From Symbiodinium natans (taxonomy: Eukaryota; Sar; Dinophyceae; Suessiales; Symbiodiniaceae), in contig CAJNDS010002363.1 of the NCBI GenBank assembly GCA_905221605.1, forward strand, positions 275,589 through 339,588: a stretch of 64,000 bases of DNA, read 5' to 3'. Under the pieces are notes generated by a model. The model searched no databases, had not been told where the DNA came from, and was given only the letters and a program-made list of their open reading frames with translations. The position numbers and the translations under genes are program-made. Shown in pieces: positions 1 to 12,190 of the stretch. Positions within the stretch are counted from its first letter, which is position 1. Each line of letters begins with the position of its first letter.

Positions 1-601
1 TTGGGCTCGTGCGATCGAAGCCTAGAACTAGACATGGCCTTGGTGCGCTTGAAGGCAGCGGCTGGCAAACTCTTGCAAGTTTCAAGTAGGAGCCCTCAAT
101 CCTCAAACTTCGCCCTTCATCTCGAGTGTCTAGGTACCAGTTTACCTTTTGTACATACATTTCAGCAAATACGGCTAATCTGCCTTGGGGCTACATGGAG
201 CGCCCCCTCTGCCGCTATGCCCAAACAAGATTTCGGCCTACACTCGACTGCTGCCCGGATGCCCAGCCCTTTTTCCATCTGGGCAACCAGCCCTAAACTC
301 CAAAAGCCCTCAACCCGATAATCCAGACCTGAATCTAAACCCTGAACCCTCAACCCTAAACCCTAAATTCTCCTGGATCCTTGAAACCCTACGTCAAAAA
401 GTTCTCGGCAGCCTGTAGTCACTGTGGCTTTTCGCATCAGTCACGACGAACTTTCGCTTGACTGGGTACGTCTCCTTTCCAAGACAGCTTTGCGTACAGG
501 CGTGTAAATCTCACAACGCTCAGCCAATGTCCCGCAAGGCCGCAAGGCCAAACAAAGAACACACCGATGCCCCTCTAAGCACAAAGGGCTTAGATAACAT
601 C

Positions 602-802
602 TGCATATATATATATATATATATATTTATTTATTTATATTTATTGATTTATTTATTTTTGTATTTATTTATTTTTAATATACATGTGTGTATGTGTGTA
701 TGTATGTATGTATGTATGCATGCATGCATGCATGCATGCATGTATGTATGCATGTGTGTGTATATGTATGTATATATGTATATGTATATATATATATGTA
801 TA
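602..802. repeat. Compound microsatellite (TA, TTTA, TGTA, TGCA)
   Basis: AT-rich run shifting from TATA to TTTA to TGTATGTA to TGCATGCA. A similar compound run is at 1420-1597, ending in poly-G. Confidence 0.95.
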
Positions 803-1272
803 TCATAGGCTCCGCGGTTGTTGGGCAAGAAGGCCGGGTCTTGGGATCAGCAACACAAACCCAAGCCGCAGTGGCAAGCCCGCCCACCCCTCAATATTCT
901 AACAGGAAGGAAGCCCTAAAAATTGGGATCATATGCCCTATGTAATCCCTATGAGTGCTCTCAAGTGCCTCGCTCTCTGCCAACCTGAAACCCTAAAACT
1001 GCAAAACCCCACACCCTAAACCCTAACCCCTGTTAGGGCGGTGTTCCAAGGTTGTGGTGACTGCAAGATGCCCCGAGTTTCCCAGCAAGAGAGATGCAGC
1101 AGGTGAACGGCGCCACCCGCCGGAAGTATACGGGGGTCCCTAAACCCTAATTTTTTCATACACCCTGAACCCCACAACTATTGTTTGCCTGCAAACCAAA
1201 AGATATAATAAACCCCATACTACCCTTATAAAGAAGAATATGCTTCTAAGTAGTAGTACACACCCAATGAAC

Positions 1273-1345
1273 CTCCCTGCCAGACCCCCGCAGCCTCGCC
1301 ATTCACCGCGAAAGCCTGGGTGAGGCTCGCCCCACTGGTGTTGGC
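1273..1345 (-). CDS. Exon candidate
   Basis: CTGCAG| acceptor, ANTSGASLTQAFAVNGEAAG, and donor GAG|GTTCATTGG. The donor matches the terminus of the common mini-element family. No family recognised. Confidence 0.5.
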
Positions 1346-1483
1346 CTGCAGGAACAAACCCCCACACCCTGGAGCCCCAGCTCCATTAAAAAGAAACACA
1401 GAAAAACAAAAAACTGTGTGTGCACATATATATATATATGTATATTTTTTGCATTTATTTTTTTGTTTATTTATTTGTTAATT

Positions 1484-1520
<37 letters not shown>

Positions 1521-2298
1521 ATATGTATATGTTGTGTGTGTGTGTGTGTGTTTTATTTTCTTTTTTTGCGGGGGGGGGGGGGGGGGGGGGGGGGGTGGGG
1601 AAGGTTACCTAGTTCCATGGTCACTGGCATTCCAAGAAACAAGCATCCAGCCACAAAAAGGAAACTACTAAAAGGGTGTCCAGGCAAACCCCGAACCCTG
1701 GATTGGGCAAGACACGGCCGGCTGGGCCTCGGAGCCTTAGGGTTTAGGGTTTAGGGTTCCTTAGGGTTTATAAGGTTTGGGATTTATATAGGGCTCAGGG
1801 ATGTTGCTGGTGGTGGGGGGGGGGAGTGCATCGGGACCTTGAGACTTCGGGAGCGCACGTGAAAACTACATTAGGCAGGGATCAGGGTCGAGGGAATAGG
1901 GTTCGGTGTTTAGGGAACTTGGGGAATGCAGCTCGAACTATAAAGGAGACAGGGATGGGTAGCCGTATCCTGCCTCCGCGACACCTTCAGCGTTTAGCCT
2001 GGGCACTTGATTGGGTTCCAGCTTGCGCGCAGGGTTGAGGACTGGGGATTTCCTAGTTTGTCTAATTTACTGCCAGGTCTGTTTAGGATACAGAACCCTG
2101 CTGTAGCTCAAAAGAAAAGCCCTTCCCTGCCCAACATCCCCCTCCTATGCACGTAGATGCACGATGCAGCATTTCGAAGATTAGAGATTCATTTGCTGGG
2201 GGGGGGGGGGGGGGACCGGTACCTCCGGTATGGCAGGCATCATTGATCTTTCGGTCTCAGGCTTAAGCTTGCAAGCCGAGGATGTGAGCCTCAGAAGG

Positions 2299-2667
2299 TA
2301 CTTGTAGGTTCATGGGTACTTCTATAACCCCAACGATAAGCCTACTTAGAACCTACTTAGAGGACTTAGGAGACATACTGTGGATGGACAAAATCTTGCA
2401 CCGCTTTTCAGACACGTCTTTTTGTGTTCCCCGTGCCCCCTTTTAACATTGGCTGTGAAAAGCTAGCGGCCGGATTTGTTCCAATGGTCGAAATCTTGCA
2501 CCGCTCAAGTAGTCCTAACTGCCAATGTTAAGCAGGGGGTGCGGGGTTTGATGCCTCAATCGTTTGAAGTACGAATGTACAGGCGGTGCAAGATTTCGTC
2601 CATCCACCGTAGGGGGCTTATAAGTGCAGTTATAATTGGGGTTACAAGTACCAGAAACCTCCAAGTA
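2299..2667. mobile_element. Family I (introner-like) element interrupted by another element
   Basis: Ends TACTTGTAGGTTCATGGGTAC and GTACCAGAAACCTCCAAGTA are inverted copies of the family I terminus. The interior holds the insertion at 2376-2611. Confidence 0.75.
2376..2611. mobile_element. Mini-element nested in a family I copy
   Basis: Terminal inverted repeats TACTGTGGATGGACAAAATC and its near complement ending GTCCATCCACCGTA. No protein-coding frame that could be a transposase, so non-autonomous. Confidence 0.75.
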
Positions 2668-3317
2668 TATAAGCCCCCCCGACCCTGTGGGTTGAGGGCT
2701 TGGGGCTCAAGTCCTCGAAGCAACCCCAGCCCACTCCCAACCAAGGGCCGTTCCAAAGCTGGCTTGGGCTGAAAGATACAGTACTCCAACCCAACATGTA
2801 CATACATCGGTTTGGGGTTTACCGATGTACACTTCGGGAAGTGCAACTCGCTTGTCTTGCTTCCTCCTAGAATGCCGAGAGCGCTCACACCAAAACATTC
2901 TAGGCTGGCACGGCGTATAGAAACGTCGTCGTTCCCCGTGCGTCGCAGATACCCTACTTATAACCATTGTTCTGAGTACCCTCTTGAACGGCCAAGTAAG
3001 TACCCTACATAAGGTTCTAGCCATAGCCACCTTACTGATAACCACAAATCTGGGTTGCCCAGGAACCTAGGATGAGACAGGGCGCCCTTCTTGCGCTTAA
3101 AGGGGTTGATAAGGGAAGGGCATCCTGGGATGCGAAGTCTTGGCTTAAAAAAAGGATGCCGTAGTATAGGGATGAACTCTGGAACTAAGTCGGGGCTTTA
3201 GCGTTAGGGTTTAGGGTTTAGAGTTTAGGGTTTAGGGTTTAGGATTTAGGGTTTAGGGTTGGCGGTGGAAATGGGACCTAAATAGTCACAGGCTATATTA
3301 TAAGTCTGCGCCTACAG

Positions 3318-3401
3318 ATTCTCCAACTCCTTGACGCCATCAAGCCCCCGTCCAAGACATGGAGCACGCTGAACCGCGCCGTTTCCGAGGGCTCCACCTG
3401 A
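3318..3401 (+). CDS. Exon candidate, strand ambiguous
   Basis: CTACAG| acceptor, then ILQLLDAIKPPSKTWSTLNR and AVSEGST before TGA, with 20 of 26 codons ending G/C. The minus strand is also open after TATTCAG| (VEPSETARFSVLHVLDGGLM). Either may be right. Confidence 0.35.
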   Translation: MLQLLDAIKPPSKTWSTLNRAVSEGST

Positions 3402-3833
3402 ATATCGACCCACTCTGCAAGACCTAAAGGCTAGCCCTTATTTCTACCTCCGAACCCGACCCGATGCTTGGAGATACCCTATACATACCTCAGCTTAAGG
3501 TACCTCTATAGGCCCGCATTGAGGGGGTGGTTGGGGGGATGCAGGAAAATCTGAGAACTTTATTGATCTTGGTTCTTTGGATATACAAAGGGGTTGCTCT
3601 AGTTGAATTTAGGGTCGCTTGATGGATGCCTTTCCCGGGATTGGTTGTTAGAAAAGGGTCCCCGCAAACGGGACCCTGAATGGAACCACCCCCTCCCCTT
3701 CCGCACACACCATACACGCACACAACTTCACGCGACCCCCCTGTTTAGGGTTTAGGGTTTAGGGTTCAGGGTTTAGGGTTTAGAACTACAAGCCCTAAGA
3801 CTAGAAACATCCAAGTAGTTCAGGGTCCGGCAC

Positions 3834-3887
3834 CTCGCCGTTGATCGCAATGAAGGACTGGGTCCGCTCCAAGAAAACGCTGTAGTC
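3834..3887 (-). CDS. Exon candidate
   Basis: CCCTTGCAG| acceptor, 18 codons DYSVFLERTQSFIAINGE and donor GAG|GTGCCG, in phase 0 at both ends. Telomere-motif blocks lie on either side. Confidence 0.5.
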
Positions 3888-4807
3888 CTGCAAGGGGAGT
3901 GGGGGTTTAGCCTTTAAGCGTTTAAGGGTTTAAGGGTGTTAGGATTGAAGGCTGTAGGGATTTACGAGATAAGGGTTTGAGAGTTTAAGGGTTTTAGGTC
4001 TAGGCTTTCAGGCTAAAGGGTCTAAGGGCCTAAGGGCTTCAGACATCTTCAGACTTCAGAGTTCCATGCTCAGCACTGCTGTGCTAAATTTGGATTTGTG
4101 ACATAAGGTTTAGGGTTTAGGGTTTAGGGTTTAGGGTTTAGGGTTTAGGGTTTAGGGTTTAGGGTATAACGTCCCCCAACCCCCCAAAGCAAGAGGCCCT
4201 ATAGGCCTGCAGAAGCCTGCAGAACCTCACATGTTAAGGGTTTAGGGGTTTCATGCTTTACTGAGAGTGCCTGTACCATGGCCGCTGGGAACCTCTAAGC
4301 ACTTTCTTGATGGATGGACTGCGGGACTTTTTTCGACCCCTGACTCCCTAAACCCTAAACCCTTAACCCTGAACCCGAAACCCTAAACACTGTGGGGAAG
4401 TCGGTCCTGCATCTGCGGAGAAAAGCCTTCAAGCAGGGATGCATGCGGCACTTCTGCTTAGGCTTTGTCGGCCCAAAACCGTGCATGGCTTGGTCTTTAG
4501 GCCAAAAAAACCTGGAAATCAGAGTTCTTGGAGACGTAGGGTTTAGGGTTTAGGGTTTAGGGTTTAGGGTTTAGGGTTTAGGGTTTAGGGTTTTGGCGGT
4601 TAGGGTTTAGGGTTTTGGCGGTTAGGGTTGTTGAGGGTCCAGCGTGAGGGAGCCGAAGCTAGGTTCGGGGGTGTAGGAATCTGAGTAGCCCAAAAACCGG
4701 ATGATTCTAAGGCTGCGTGCCCTTCACTTTTTGGGGGTTCCTTACTTCATAAGGCATAGAGTTGCCCTCAACCCAAAACCCAAAACAGAAAACCCTAAAC
4801 CAGGCAC

Positions 4808-4878
4808 CTGTGGAGAGGATCCCGCCCACGATGTGCAGCTTCAGCAGCTCCGGCTTCGTGGTGATCTTCCGAAAACAC
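4808..4878 (-). CDS. Exon candidate
   Basis: Reads FRKITTKPELLKLHIVGGIL between acceptor GAGAG| and donor ACAG|GTGCCT. Flanked by CCCTAAA on the left and TTTAGGG on the right, the arrangement seen around several other exons here. Confidence 0.5.
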
Positions 4879-5469
4879 CTCTCAGGCCAGTGTTTAGGGT
4901 TTAGGGTTTAGGGTTTAGGGTTTAGGGTTTAGGGTTTAGGGTTTAGGGTTTAGGGTTTAGGGTTTAGGGTTTAGGGCAGAGCGGTTGCATAGCTTAGGGG
5001 CTGAATAGCCTAGCCCAAAAAAAGGTTCGCCCTGTTTGCAAATAGGAATCCATTTCAGGAGTTTGGGTTGGGCGTGGGATGTAATTACAGAGTTCTTGTA
5101 TTAAGAGGAGTTCAGGAGCCAAGGAGATTCGGTTTTTGGTTTAGGGTTTAAGCGTTTAGGGCTTAGGGTTTAGGGTTTAGGGCTTAGGGATTCGGGTTTC
5201 GTACCAGGGGGCTAAAAAATGGGGGTCTTAGTTGATTGCCGTGGATCAGAGTTGACCTTTGTTCTATTTGTGTGGGGGCGACACATGGCGCCCCGCTTGG
5301 GGTGTCGGGGTCGGCCCTCCTGACGGTAGGATGCGCTCTGGTACTCAGAGGTCCCATCTCTTCGCTCAGGAACAGTACTAAACCCTAAACCCTAAACCCT
5401 AAACCCTAAAACCTACACCCTAAACCCTCAATCAACCCTTAACCCCCAAACCCTTTAAGGGAATGCCAC

Positions 5470-5525
5470 CCTTGATGATGGGGACTGGGGCTTCATGTGG
5501 GACGTTGCTCGTCACCTTTGAGCGC
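5470..5525 (-). CDS. Exon candidate
   Basis: Reads RSKVTSNVPHEAPVPIIK between GGTCCAG| and AAGG|GTGGCA. The plus strand over the same bases (DDGDWGFMWDVARHL) is also open. No family recognised. Confidence 0.4.
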
Positions 5526-6431
5526 CTGGACCCCCACCCAACCTCCACAAAAATGAACAAGCACTTCAAACTTACAGGGTTTAGGGTTTAGGGCTTAGGG
5601 TGTTTACCCGAAAAGGGCTTGTGGTTCATATACCTGAATAGGAATGATTCATAGTAGTATAGTATAAGGAAAATGACAAGCTTATGGGTTCATTTGGTCC
5701 CAGGCCCATATTAAGGGGAGTCTTTGCACAAGGCCAACCTCAAAACTGAACCGAGAACCCTATGCGTTAAAGCAAGGTGCACAGTGCAGCAGAGAACGGC
5801 AAGGCACAACCTCGCATTGACGCTGGTTTCTCGGGACGGTTCATAGAAGTTTGGGCTACCCTAAACCCTAAACCCTATATAAACCCTAAAAGCCTTTTTT
5901 GGAACCCAGACCCGGACAAGCTCACGGGGACACCAAACCCTAAGACTTATGGGGTTTTGGGTTTCGGTCTTCTGGAATTGGGGCTTCGGGTTTTGACGTA
6001 GGGTGTAGCTAGGGCTTTAGGCCAGACATGTTCCATTATCGAAGATTCAGGAACCCCCCCCTCCCCCCAACAACGAAAAACACAAACTACAATCTACCTG
6101 GCCATGAGTTTCTTGTCGAATCCACTATCCCTAATCCCTACACTTCACTCGCCACTCACTCACACACCGCCTCGAGCTTTAGGATTTGTGGAGCCTAAAC
6201 TTCAATCTTAAGACCAAACTCCAGATCCCAAAACCCTGAAACCCTATAATATAAGGTTTAGCGCTTACAGGTCTTAAATCCCGAAACCCTAAACCCTAAA
6301 CCCTAAACCCTAAACCCTAAACCCTAAACCCTAAACCCTAAACCCTAAACCGAAAGAATCGCGTAAAAAAGACCAAGCGACAGGGTGAACACCAAGGTTG
6401 GATCGAAGAGGAGCAGACTTAGGAGCGAGCG

Positions 6432-6613
6432 GTTTAGGGTTTAGGGTTTAGGGTTTAGGGTTTAGGGTTTAGGGTTTAGGGTTTAGGGTTTAGGGTTTAG
6501 GGTTTAGGGTTTAGGGTTTAGGGTTTAGAGGTTCGGGGTTTAGGGTTTAGGGTTTGAGGTTTAGGGTTTAGGGTTGCAGGGTGTATATGGTTTAGGGTTT
6601 AGGGTTTAGGGTT
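6432..6613. repeat. Telomere-motif array, TTTAGGG orientation
   Basis: About 14 perfect units followed by degenerate ones. Preceded at 6290-6352 by a CCCTAAA block, so the two face each other across about 80 bp. Confidence 0.95.
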
Positions 6614-7103
6614 TTGGGAGTTCAGGGTTCAGGGTTTGTTGTGGTCTCCCGCTGCGCTGAACGGGTTGGGGCTTCGGTGTGTACGTGCCAGGGAAACCTG
6701 GAAACAACCCCTAGTACCTAGAGCCTAAACCCTTTTTGAACAAGGTCTCTCCCCAATCCCTAAACCCTAAACCCTAAACCCTAAACCCTAAACCCTAAAC
6801 CCTAAACCTAGACCTGGGGCCCACTGAGGGTCCCAATCCTGCTCAGGGCTTCTGGTTTTAGGGCTTGTTTTTTTTTTGAGGGGTGGTGGGGGGGGGGGGG
6901 GGGTTAGGGCCCAATTAGGGTGTTAAGTGCTCTTCTTGTGCTCGGTGTATCGATGCGGTGTTTAAGGTCTTCCAGGGTTTGATTCCGACTTTGGGGCGTT
7001 GAAGCCGTGCTTTTGAATGCAGTGGCAGCTTGCTCTTCTATTCCTACTGCTGCGGCAGCCTAAAGAGTACTGAACACAAAGAACGCACCTCCAAGTCTCC
7101 TAC

Positions 7104-7214
7104 TGGCTGGTTCTTAGAAGGGCATGAGGGAAGGAGGTACCCTGTACCATCCCTTAAAGGGTATATATAGGGCCCGTATTCCGCCAACTCCCTTCTAAGA
7201 ACCAGGGGGCCTAG
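7104..7214. mobile_element. Family V element
   Basis: CTGGTTCTTAGAAGGGCATG and ...CCCTTCTAAGAACCAG are perfect inverted ends. A related start (ACTGGTTCTTGGTAGGGAAG) is at 48845. Confidence 0.78.
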
Positions 7215-7286
7215 CAGGTTGTTGAGCCGTTTACCAAAAGCCTTACGACAGCCCTTCATTCCGGAAACACCCACCGGTGCTTCCAG

Positions 7287-7317
<31 letters not shown>

Positions 7318-8653
7318 TTCGCTTTGCTTCAAAACATGCGGTTTAGGGTTTAGGGTTTAGGGTTTAGGGTTTAGGGTTTAGGGTTTAGGGTTTAGGGTTT
7401 AGGGTTTAGGGTTCAGGGCCTTCCGGGTTTAGGGCAACGCACTTGCTGGTGTCCACCCTTTCTGTACCGGTAAGCCCTGCTGCAACCTCAATGTCCGACT
7501 CCTACTGCCCGCTCGGCCTGGCCCCCTTAGGGTTTAGGGTTTCATGGGAGACAAGGAGGGCACTCAATGACTGAGGTTTAGGACGAGGGAACCGAACCAA
7601 AAAAAGGAACTCATACTCCTCCAATAACCAAGGGCAACAAAAATGTTGGTTAAACCTATCTCGTTCCTACTACACAGGCAAACCCAGAAAGTTTGAAGTT
7701 CAACTATTGGCTAAGTGAGAAATTGTGTACTTCACCCCAAGCCCTATAGCCATGCAGTCAGCCAGTGCATGCCGAGGTGCAAGAGTCGGTTTAAGCCCGT
7801 CTCTTTCCTGGCGGGCGAGTCGCGGGAACCCGCCTAAGCCCTAAACCCTAAACCCTAAACCCTAAGCACTAGACCCTTTCTTGCTTCAGGGCTCCTGTGG
7901 TGTCTAACCGTAAACCCTAAACCCTGAACCCGAAACACAAAACAAGCCTTTCTTGCAACCGGGCCTAGGGGCGTTGGAGGGTTTAGGTTTAGTGCTTGGG
8001 GTTTTTTTCGCTCCCGCATAGCTGGCCGAAACACAAAGGTTTAGGGTTTAGGACCTGAGTGCCTTTTTCGGTGCTCGAGAGATGCTAAACAAAGAAAGCT
8101 TTGTGTTTTGCAGGGCTCTGTTTTGCTACCACCAGGGTTGTATCCCTCCTGCACACCAGGATTTGATCGCTCATGCTCGGATAAGCCAGGCGAGGAACAT
8201 ACTCCAGTCAGAGAGTTCTTGGATGACCTTTTGGTCTGCAGTGAAACTTTACCCCTAATCCCTCCCTCAGTCACTTAGTCTGGTTTAGGCTTAGAGTCAG
8301 GAGTCAGGGCCAAGGGTTTCTCGGGCTTTGCAAAAGCCGACATCCAAAGTCCAAACCCTGGGCCCTAGCTAAACGCTGTGGTTAACTGCCTGACGTCCTC
8401 AAGCCCAAACCCTTACACCCCGGTGCTCAACATAGCCCAACAACCATATCTGAGAAGGCCTTTTGGCCCCAAAAAGCCTGACATAAGAGGCCTTAGAGCC
8501 TCAGGCAAACCCTAAGCATATTTTTGGGGTGTTCCCCCATATACTAACAGTCCTGCATAGGGATCATAACAGGGTGAGCCTCAGTCCCCCTAAACCCTCA
8601 TTAAACCCTAAACCCTAAACCCTAAACCCTAAACCCCTCCAACAAAAAAAAAC

Positions 8654-8723
8654 ATGGGCTCCTGCGCGATACTGCGGCGACCCAGCGGAGGTCGCTGACG
8701 GCGAGGTGCTTCGTGGAGGTCAT
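8654..8723 (-). CDS. Exon candidate next to a mini-element
   Basis: Acceptor CGCCGCAG| then MTSTKHLAVSDLRWVAAVSR with consistently G/C-ending codons, and donor T|GTTTTT. The element at 8735-8890 lies just upstream in transcript sense. May be a downstream exon of the coiled-coil gene. Function unknown. Confidence 0.45.
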
Positions 8724-8734
8724 CTGCGGCGTAA

Positions 8735-8890
8735 GGTCTACCAGGATGGGCTGTTCGGCCCTATCATCCCCATGATCAACCCTATAAAGGGCCATTCTAA
8801 ACCCTAAACCCTAAACCCTAAACCCTAAACCTTAAATCCGAAACCCCAAACCCTAAGGGGTTATAGGGTAGCATAGCCCATGCTGGTGTA
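8735..8890. mobile_element. Family XI element with internal telomere block
   Basis: Starts ACCAGGATGGGCTGTTCGGC, contains ATCAACCCTATAAAGGGCC and ends TAGCCCATGCTGGT. CCCTAAA units at 8798-8830 split it. Relative fragment at 50545-50610. Confidence 0.7.
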
Positions 8891-8892
8891 GG

Positions 8893-10240
8893 GTGTAGGC
8901 CAGTGTAGGCTTCAGCTTATTTGGTTGCTTTGCGTACTTTTTCAGGTCCCTGAACTGTTTGACTTCTGCGGCTGTGAGCTCTTGAGTTAGCAGCCGTTGG
9001 GGAATCTGCTCCAAGGTCTGCAGGAGCTCACGCGGCGTTGGCACAACCACCTCCGATTGGGCCGACTCAGTCTTCGCACCTCGGCCTTCAACTCCGCCAG
9101 CGAGGCAGACCTCGCGCAAGTGCCCAAGCACTGCAGCAAGTGCTCTAGGGCTTCATCCCTTGCTCCAGCAGGGCCCACCGCCGCACCATCTCCTCCTGGT
9201 CCTTTACAAGCACGGGTTGATCTTGCGTGCCACAAAACCCTATACTCTTGAACACCACAAATGGTTACTTCTACCTGTCCTCGTAACTCCGCTGCAGGCT
9301 CAGCGCAAAGAGAAGGCCCTTTTGCCGCTCCACCTCCTCTCGCTCCTGCCACAAGCGCTCCTTCTCAAAAGCCTCCTCCTCCTGCAATGGGGCGAGCAAT
9401 CGGTATTGAACCCCAAACTAACCGTCTGAGCCCTGACCCCTAAGACCCTAAACCGCCGAGCCTGCTCCGAACAGCTTCTCAGGCTTCCTAATTTGGGAGT
9501 GCGCCATAGAGTCAAGTTCAGTTCCGACCTGGCGCAGCTTTTCCTTGGCGGCCACCTCCTCCGCGAAGGCGGCTCTTCGCCGAGCAAGCTCTTGCTCGGA
9601 AGACCTCAATCTTAAGGATGCATGAGGGTTTAGGGTTCAGGGTTTAGGGTTTAGGGTTTAGGGACCCTAAGCCCTAAACCATGGTTTTGAGCTGGCCATC
9701 ACTAACAACTGCCCCGGCCACAACTGCCAACTGCTTTCGGAGGCGCTGCGCCTGCCGCGAGAGGTCTGCCTGTTGTTCCGCACGCTGCTTTGCCAGCCAA
9801 GATATGGCCTGTCAGCCGAAGGCGCCAATGTAACAGTGTAATCCTAAACCCTAAATCCTAAATTTTAAACCGTAACCCCCCCCCCCCCCACCCGCAAGCC
9901 CTAAACCCTAAACCCGCCTAAACCCTAAACCAACCCTAATCTCAAGCCCCGCACGCTTTACAATCCGACCTGGTCTGAGCCGAAAAGCCTCATCGAAACC
10001 CAACGACAATGCCTCCCCCCCTGAAAAAATCACATACATACATACATACATACATACATACATACATACATACTTACTTACGCACATACATATACGCACA
10101 TGTGGTGTAGAGGTCATATAGAAAACAGATGTGTGTACCATGCTATGCAATCATCAGGTCCTGCTGTTTTTGGGGTGGCACCTGCTGCAGCTGCTGCTCC
10201 TGCCATGCCTCGGCCTCGATGAGGGATCGCCGCTCCTCTC
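8893..10240 (-). CDS. Coiled-coil protein gene, at least five exons
   Basis: Short Glu/Gln/Arg/Leu-rich exons lie on the minus strand, read from high to low coordinates. About 10240-10150 reads EERRSLIEAEAWQEQQLQQ with possible donor CAG|GTGCCA. About 9815-9690 reads LAKQRAEQQADLSRQAQRL. About 9590-9455 reads SSEQELARRRAAFAEEVAAK. The clearest, 9381-9275, reads EEEAFEKERLWQEREEVERQ after acceptor TTGCAG| and before donor CAG|GTAGAAG. About 9225-9160 contains KDQEEMVRRWALLEQ, and 9130-8893 contains ELLQTLEQIPQRLLTQELTA. The heptad-like pattern indicates a long coiled coil, as in cytoskeletal or centrosomal proteins, but no named family is recognised. Introns hold telomere blocks and a CATA microsatellite. 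Exact ends of most exons are uncertain. Confidence 0.62.
10029..10075. repeat. CATA microsatellite
   Basis: About eleven CATA units, in an intron of the coiled-coil gene. Confidence 0.95.
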
Positions 10241-10579
10241 GAGGGTTCAGGGCTTCGGGTTTAGGGTTTAGGGTTTGGGGTTTGGGGTTTAGGGTTTAGG
10301 GTTTAGGGTTTTTTAGGGTTTAGGGTTTAGGGTTTAGTGTTTAGGGCAAGAGTGCGGGGTTCGAGACTCAGGGAAAGCCACCGAAGGTGCTCATGGGTAC
10401 AGGTCGGCCTGAAAAGGCGATTGAGGAGTGGTTTCGGTGATCTGCGTTGCTCTGCTACTGCCACGGCAAGAAGCCACTGCCTGACGGAGCCCTTGTTTCA
10501 CCGTCCTCCTCGTTCGCCGTCTCCTCAGGTGCGGACGCAGAAACGTGCCAAGACCTACCTTCATCCAGCCGGTATCCTG

Positions 10580-11571
10580 ACATCTGACAACCCCCCCCCC
10601 CCCCCCAACTCCAACATCAATGATCGCCCAGTCACGAGTGCATGCCTCTGTGCCCGCTGGAGCGCCCGTTGGGAGGCCAAGTGGTCGATCACCGAGAGGT
10701 GCTCTTGGATGCTGTCCAAGATCTGGAGGCTCCCAGAGAAGCGCTCCTCCAGCTCCTGGGCAGCCAGCGTCTGAGGAGCTGGGCTCCCAAAATCCTCTGC
10801 CTTATCTGCCTTGGGCTCCCTGTAGTGCAAGGATGGCAAAGGCCTGTATGGTGGCAGGGGCGGAAGCTCCTCCGTGCGCGAAGCGCGCGATGCTGGAGAC
10901 GCCACCCAGGCGTCCGAATCCGATGCAAGGGCTTCGGGCTCTGAACGGGCGTCTCCTGCAGGTGAGAGACACTGCTCCTGCACGTCTTCCTTGCGGCTGC
11001 TGGCAATGTCATCCGTGGCAAGTTCTTGGTTGCATGTTGGAACCGTCCACTCCGTGGTGGCTGTGCTACCATCCGGGATGGAGCCATCAAAGCCTTCACG
11101 TGGAATGTTTGGCCTGCCTGCCGGCCTGCCGGTGGTCCAACTTTGGGGTCCAAAGTCCTTGCCTGTTCCATACCCAGACCGCCCCAGGGTGGGCACGGAA
11201 ACCTCGATGAAGTGGTGGCCCCCACACTCTGCAAATCTGCTGTGTCGACCATCTTGCTCTGTGCACCCTGAACCTCCTGAACCGCCAGTGGTTTCTTCGG
11301 GTTCACATCCCGCCCTCTGTACGGCCTTCCTACGAAGAGCTTGAATTACAGAGACATCATACAAGCCAGAACGATGCCCTGCATTTTGCCGTCTTACGGG
11401 CGCCAGACCGGGCTTGTCGTCGGCCCTTGTTGCCTCGCCAAAGATACCTGGAAGATGCTGCTTGCAAGCTTGAAAAGGCCTCAGTGGAGCAGGTGCATGC
11501 CGCCATCTCTGCTCAGCAGACAGTTCCATGTGTACTTTAGTTATTTCAGCCTGCTTCTGCTTGGAGACCAC
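10580..11571 (-). CDS. Long open exon, acidic and Pro/Ser-rich, ending in a short coiled coil
   Basis: A minus-strand frame of about 330 codons contains LPPLPPYRPLPSLHYREPK followed by LEERFSGSLQILDSIQEHL, a likely helix. It runs into a poly-G tract at about 10590 that is probably intronic. It lies directly upstream of the coiled-coil exons on the same strand and may be their 5' part. A further minus exon, about 10530-10456 (NEEDGETRAPSGSGFLPWQ then TAG), could instead end this gene. The first half has less protein-like composition and may include non-coding sequence. Confidence 0.5.
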
Positions 11572-11903
11572 CTTATCTCAACTCTTCGAGGTTGAGTTCG
11601 GGTTTAGGGATGTCAGCGCTGAGGGGTTTAAGTGGGAGACCATTCTCGCTACGAGCAGGGTAAGCAAGACTTGCTTTGCCTTCCGCAGCATGTGAGCCTT
11701 TCGTGGCCGCTGATGCGATTTGCGGTTGAAGTGTTGCGGCTTGCGGGTGGAGGGACCGGGATCGGGGCAGCGAAGGGGTTATGCTGCATTTTTACTGCTA
11801 CCTTCGGGTCCGCTTTTGAAGGCTACGCACAAACAGCACAGCTGCGGCCCTGGCCCAGCAACCCGAAACCCTCCACCGAGGTGAATACAGCCCTGCATGC
11901 AAC

Positions 11904-12020
11904 ACTTGGAGGTTCAGGGGGTACCTAAAAGTATAGGGGTCGAAGTACGGCAACTATGGTTATGACCTTACTTGGGGGTACTTATAACCCTACTTCTAAG
12001 TGCCCAGGAACCTTCAAGTA
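11904..12020. mobile_element. Family I element
   Basis: ACTTGGAGGTTCAGGGGGTAC at the left, GGAACCTTCAAGTAG at the right, and the family core (TTATAACC...ACTTATAACC) inside. Confidence 0.8.
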
Positions 12021-12066
12021 GCCCTAAACCCTAAACCCTAAACCCTAAACCGTAAACCCTGAACCT

Positions 12067-12190
12067 TCAAGCAGCCCAGCATTCCGGCTCACAAGAGGCC
12101 TCGCTGTCGCTGCCAGAGCTGATGTTGATTGCCTCCTTACTCCGCGCCAACGAAACGAAGACCGACTCCTCGGAAAGCGGACAAAGCAGG
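12067..12190 (-). CDS. C-terminal exon with acidic Ser/Asp tail
   Basis: Minus frame ends LARSKEAINISSGSDSEASC EPECWAA then TGA. The INISSGSDSE stretch resembles a SUMO-interaction motif (hydrophobic core followed by acidic serines); that reading is inference only. The stop overlaps a sequence matching the common mini-element terminus. Confidence 0.5.

Larger units (their letters stand above)
5526..8653. other. Repeat-rich stretch, few supported genes
   Basis: Holds telomere blocks (6290-6352, 6432-6613, 6765-6808, 7340-7428), a poly-G run, and the element at 7104-7214. Weak exon-like frames: plus 5778-5858 (AENGKAQPRIDAGFSGRFIE) and plus 7438-7525 (ATSMSDSYCPLGLAP); neither is firm. Confidence 0.6.

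Noticed and set aside
6432-6613. A chromosome end or subtelomere
   Set aside because: Arrays are short, often degenerate, in both orientations and embedded throughout. None is terminal.
11632-11928. Short-chain dehydrogenase-like GGGTGIGAAK on the plus strand
   Set aside because: Only this glycine-rich string fits. No following family motifs, and the minus strand is open too.
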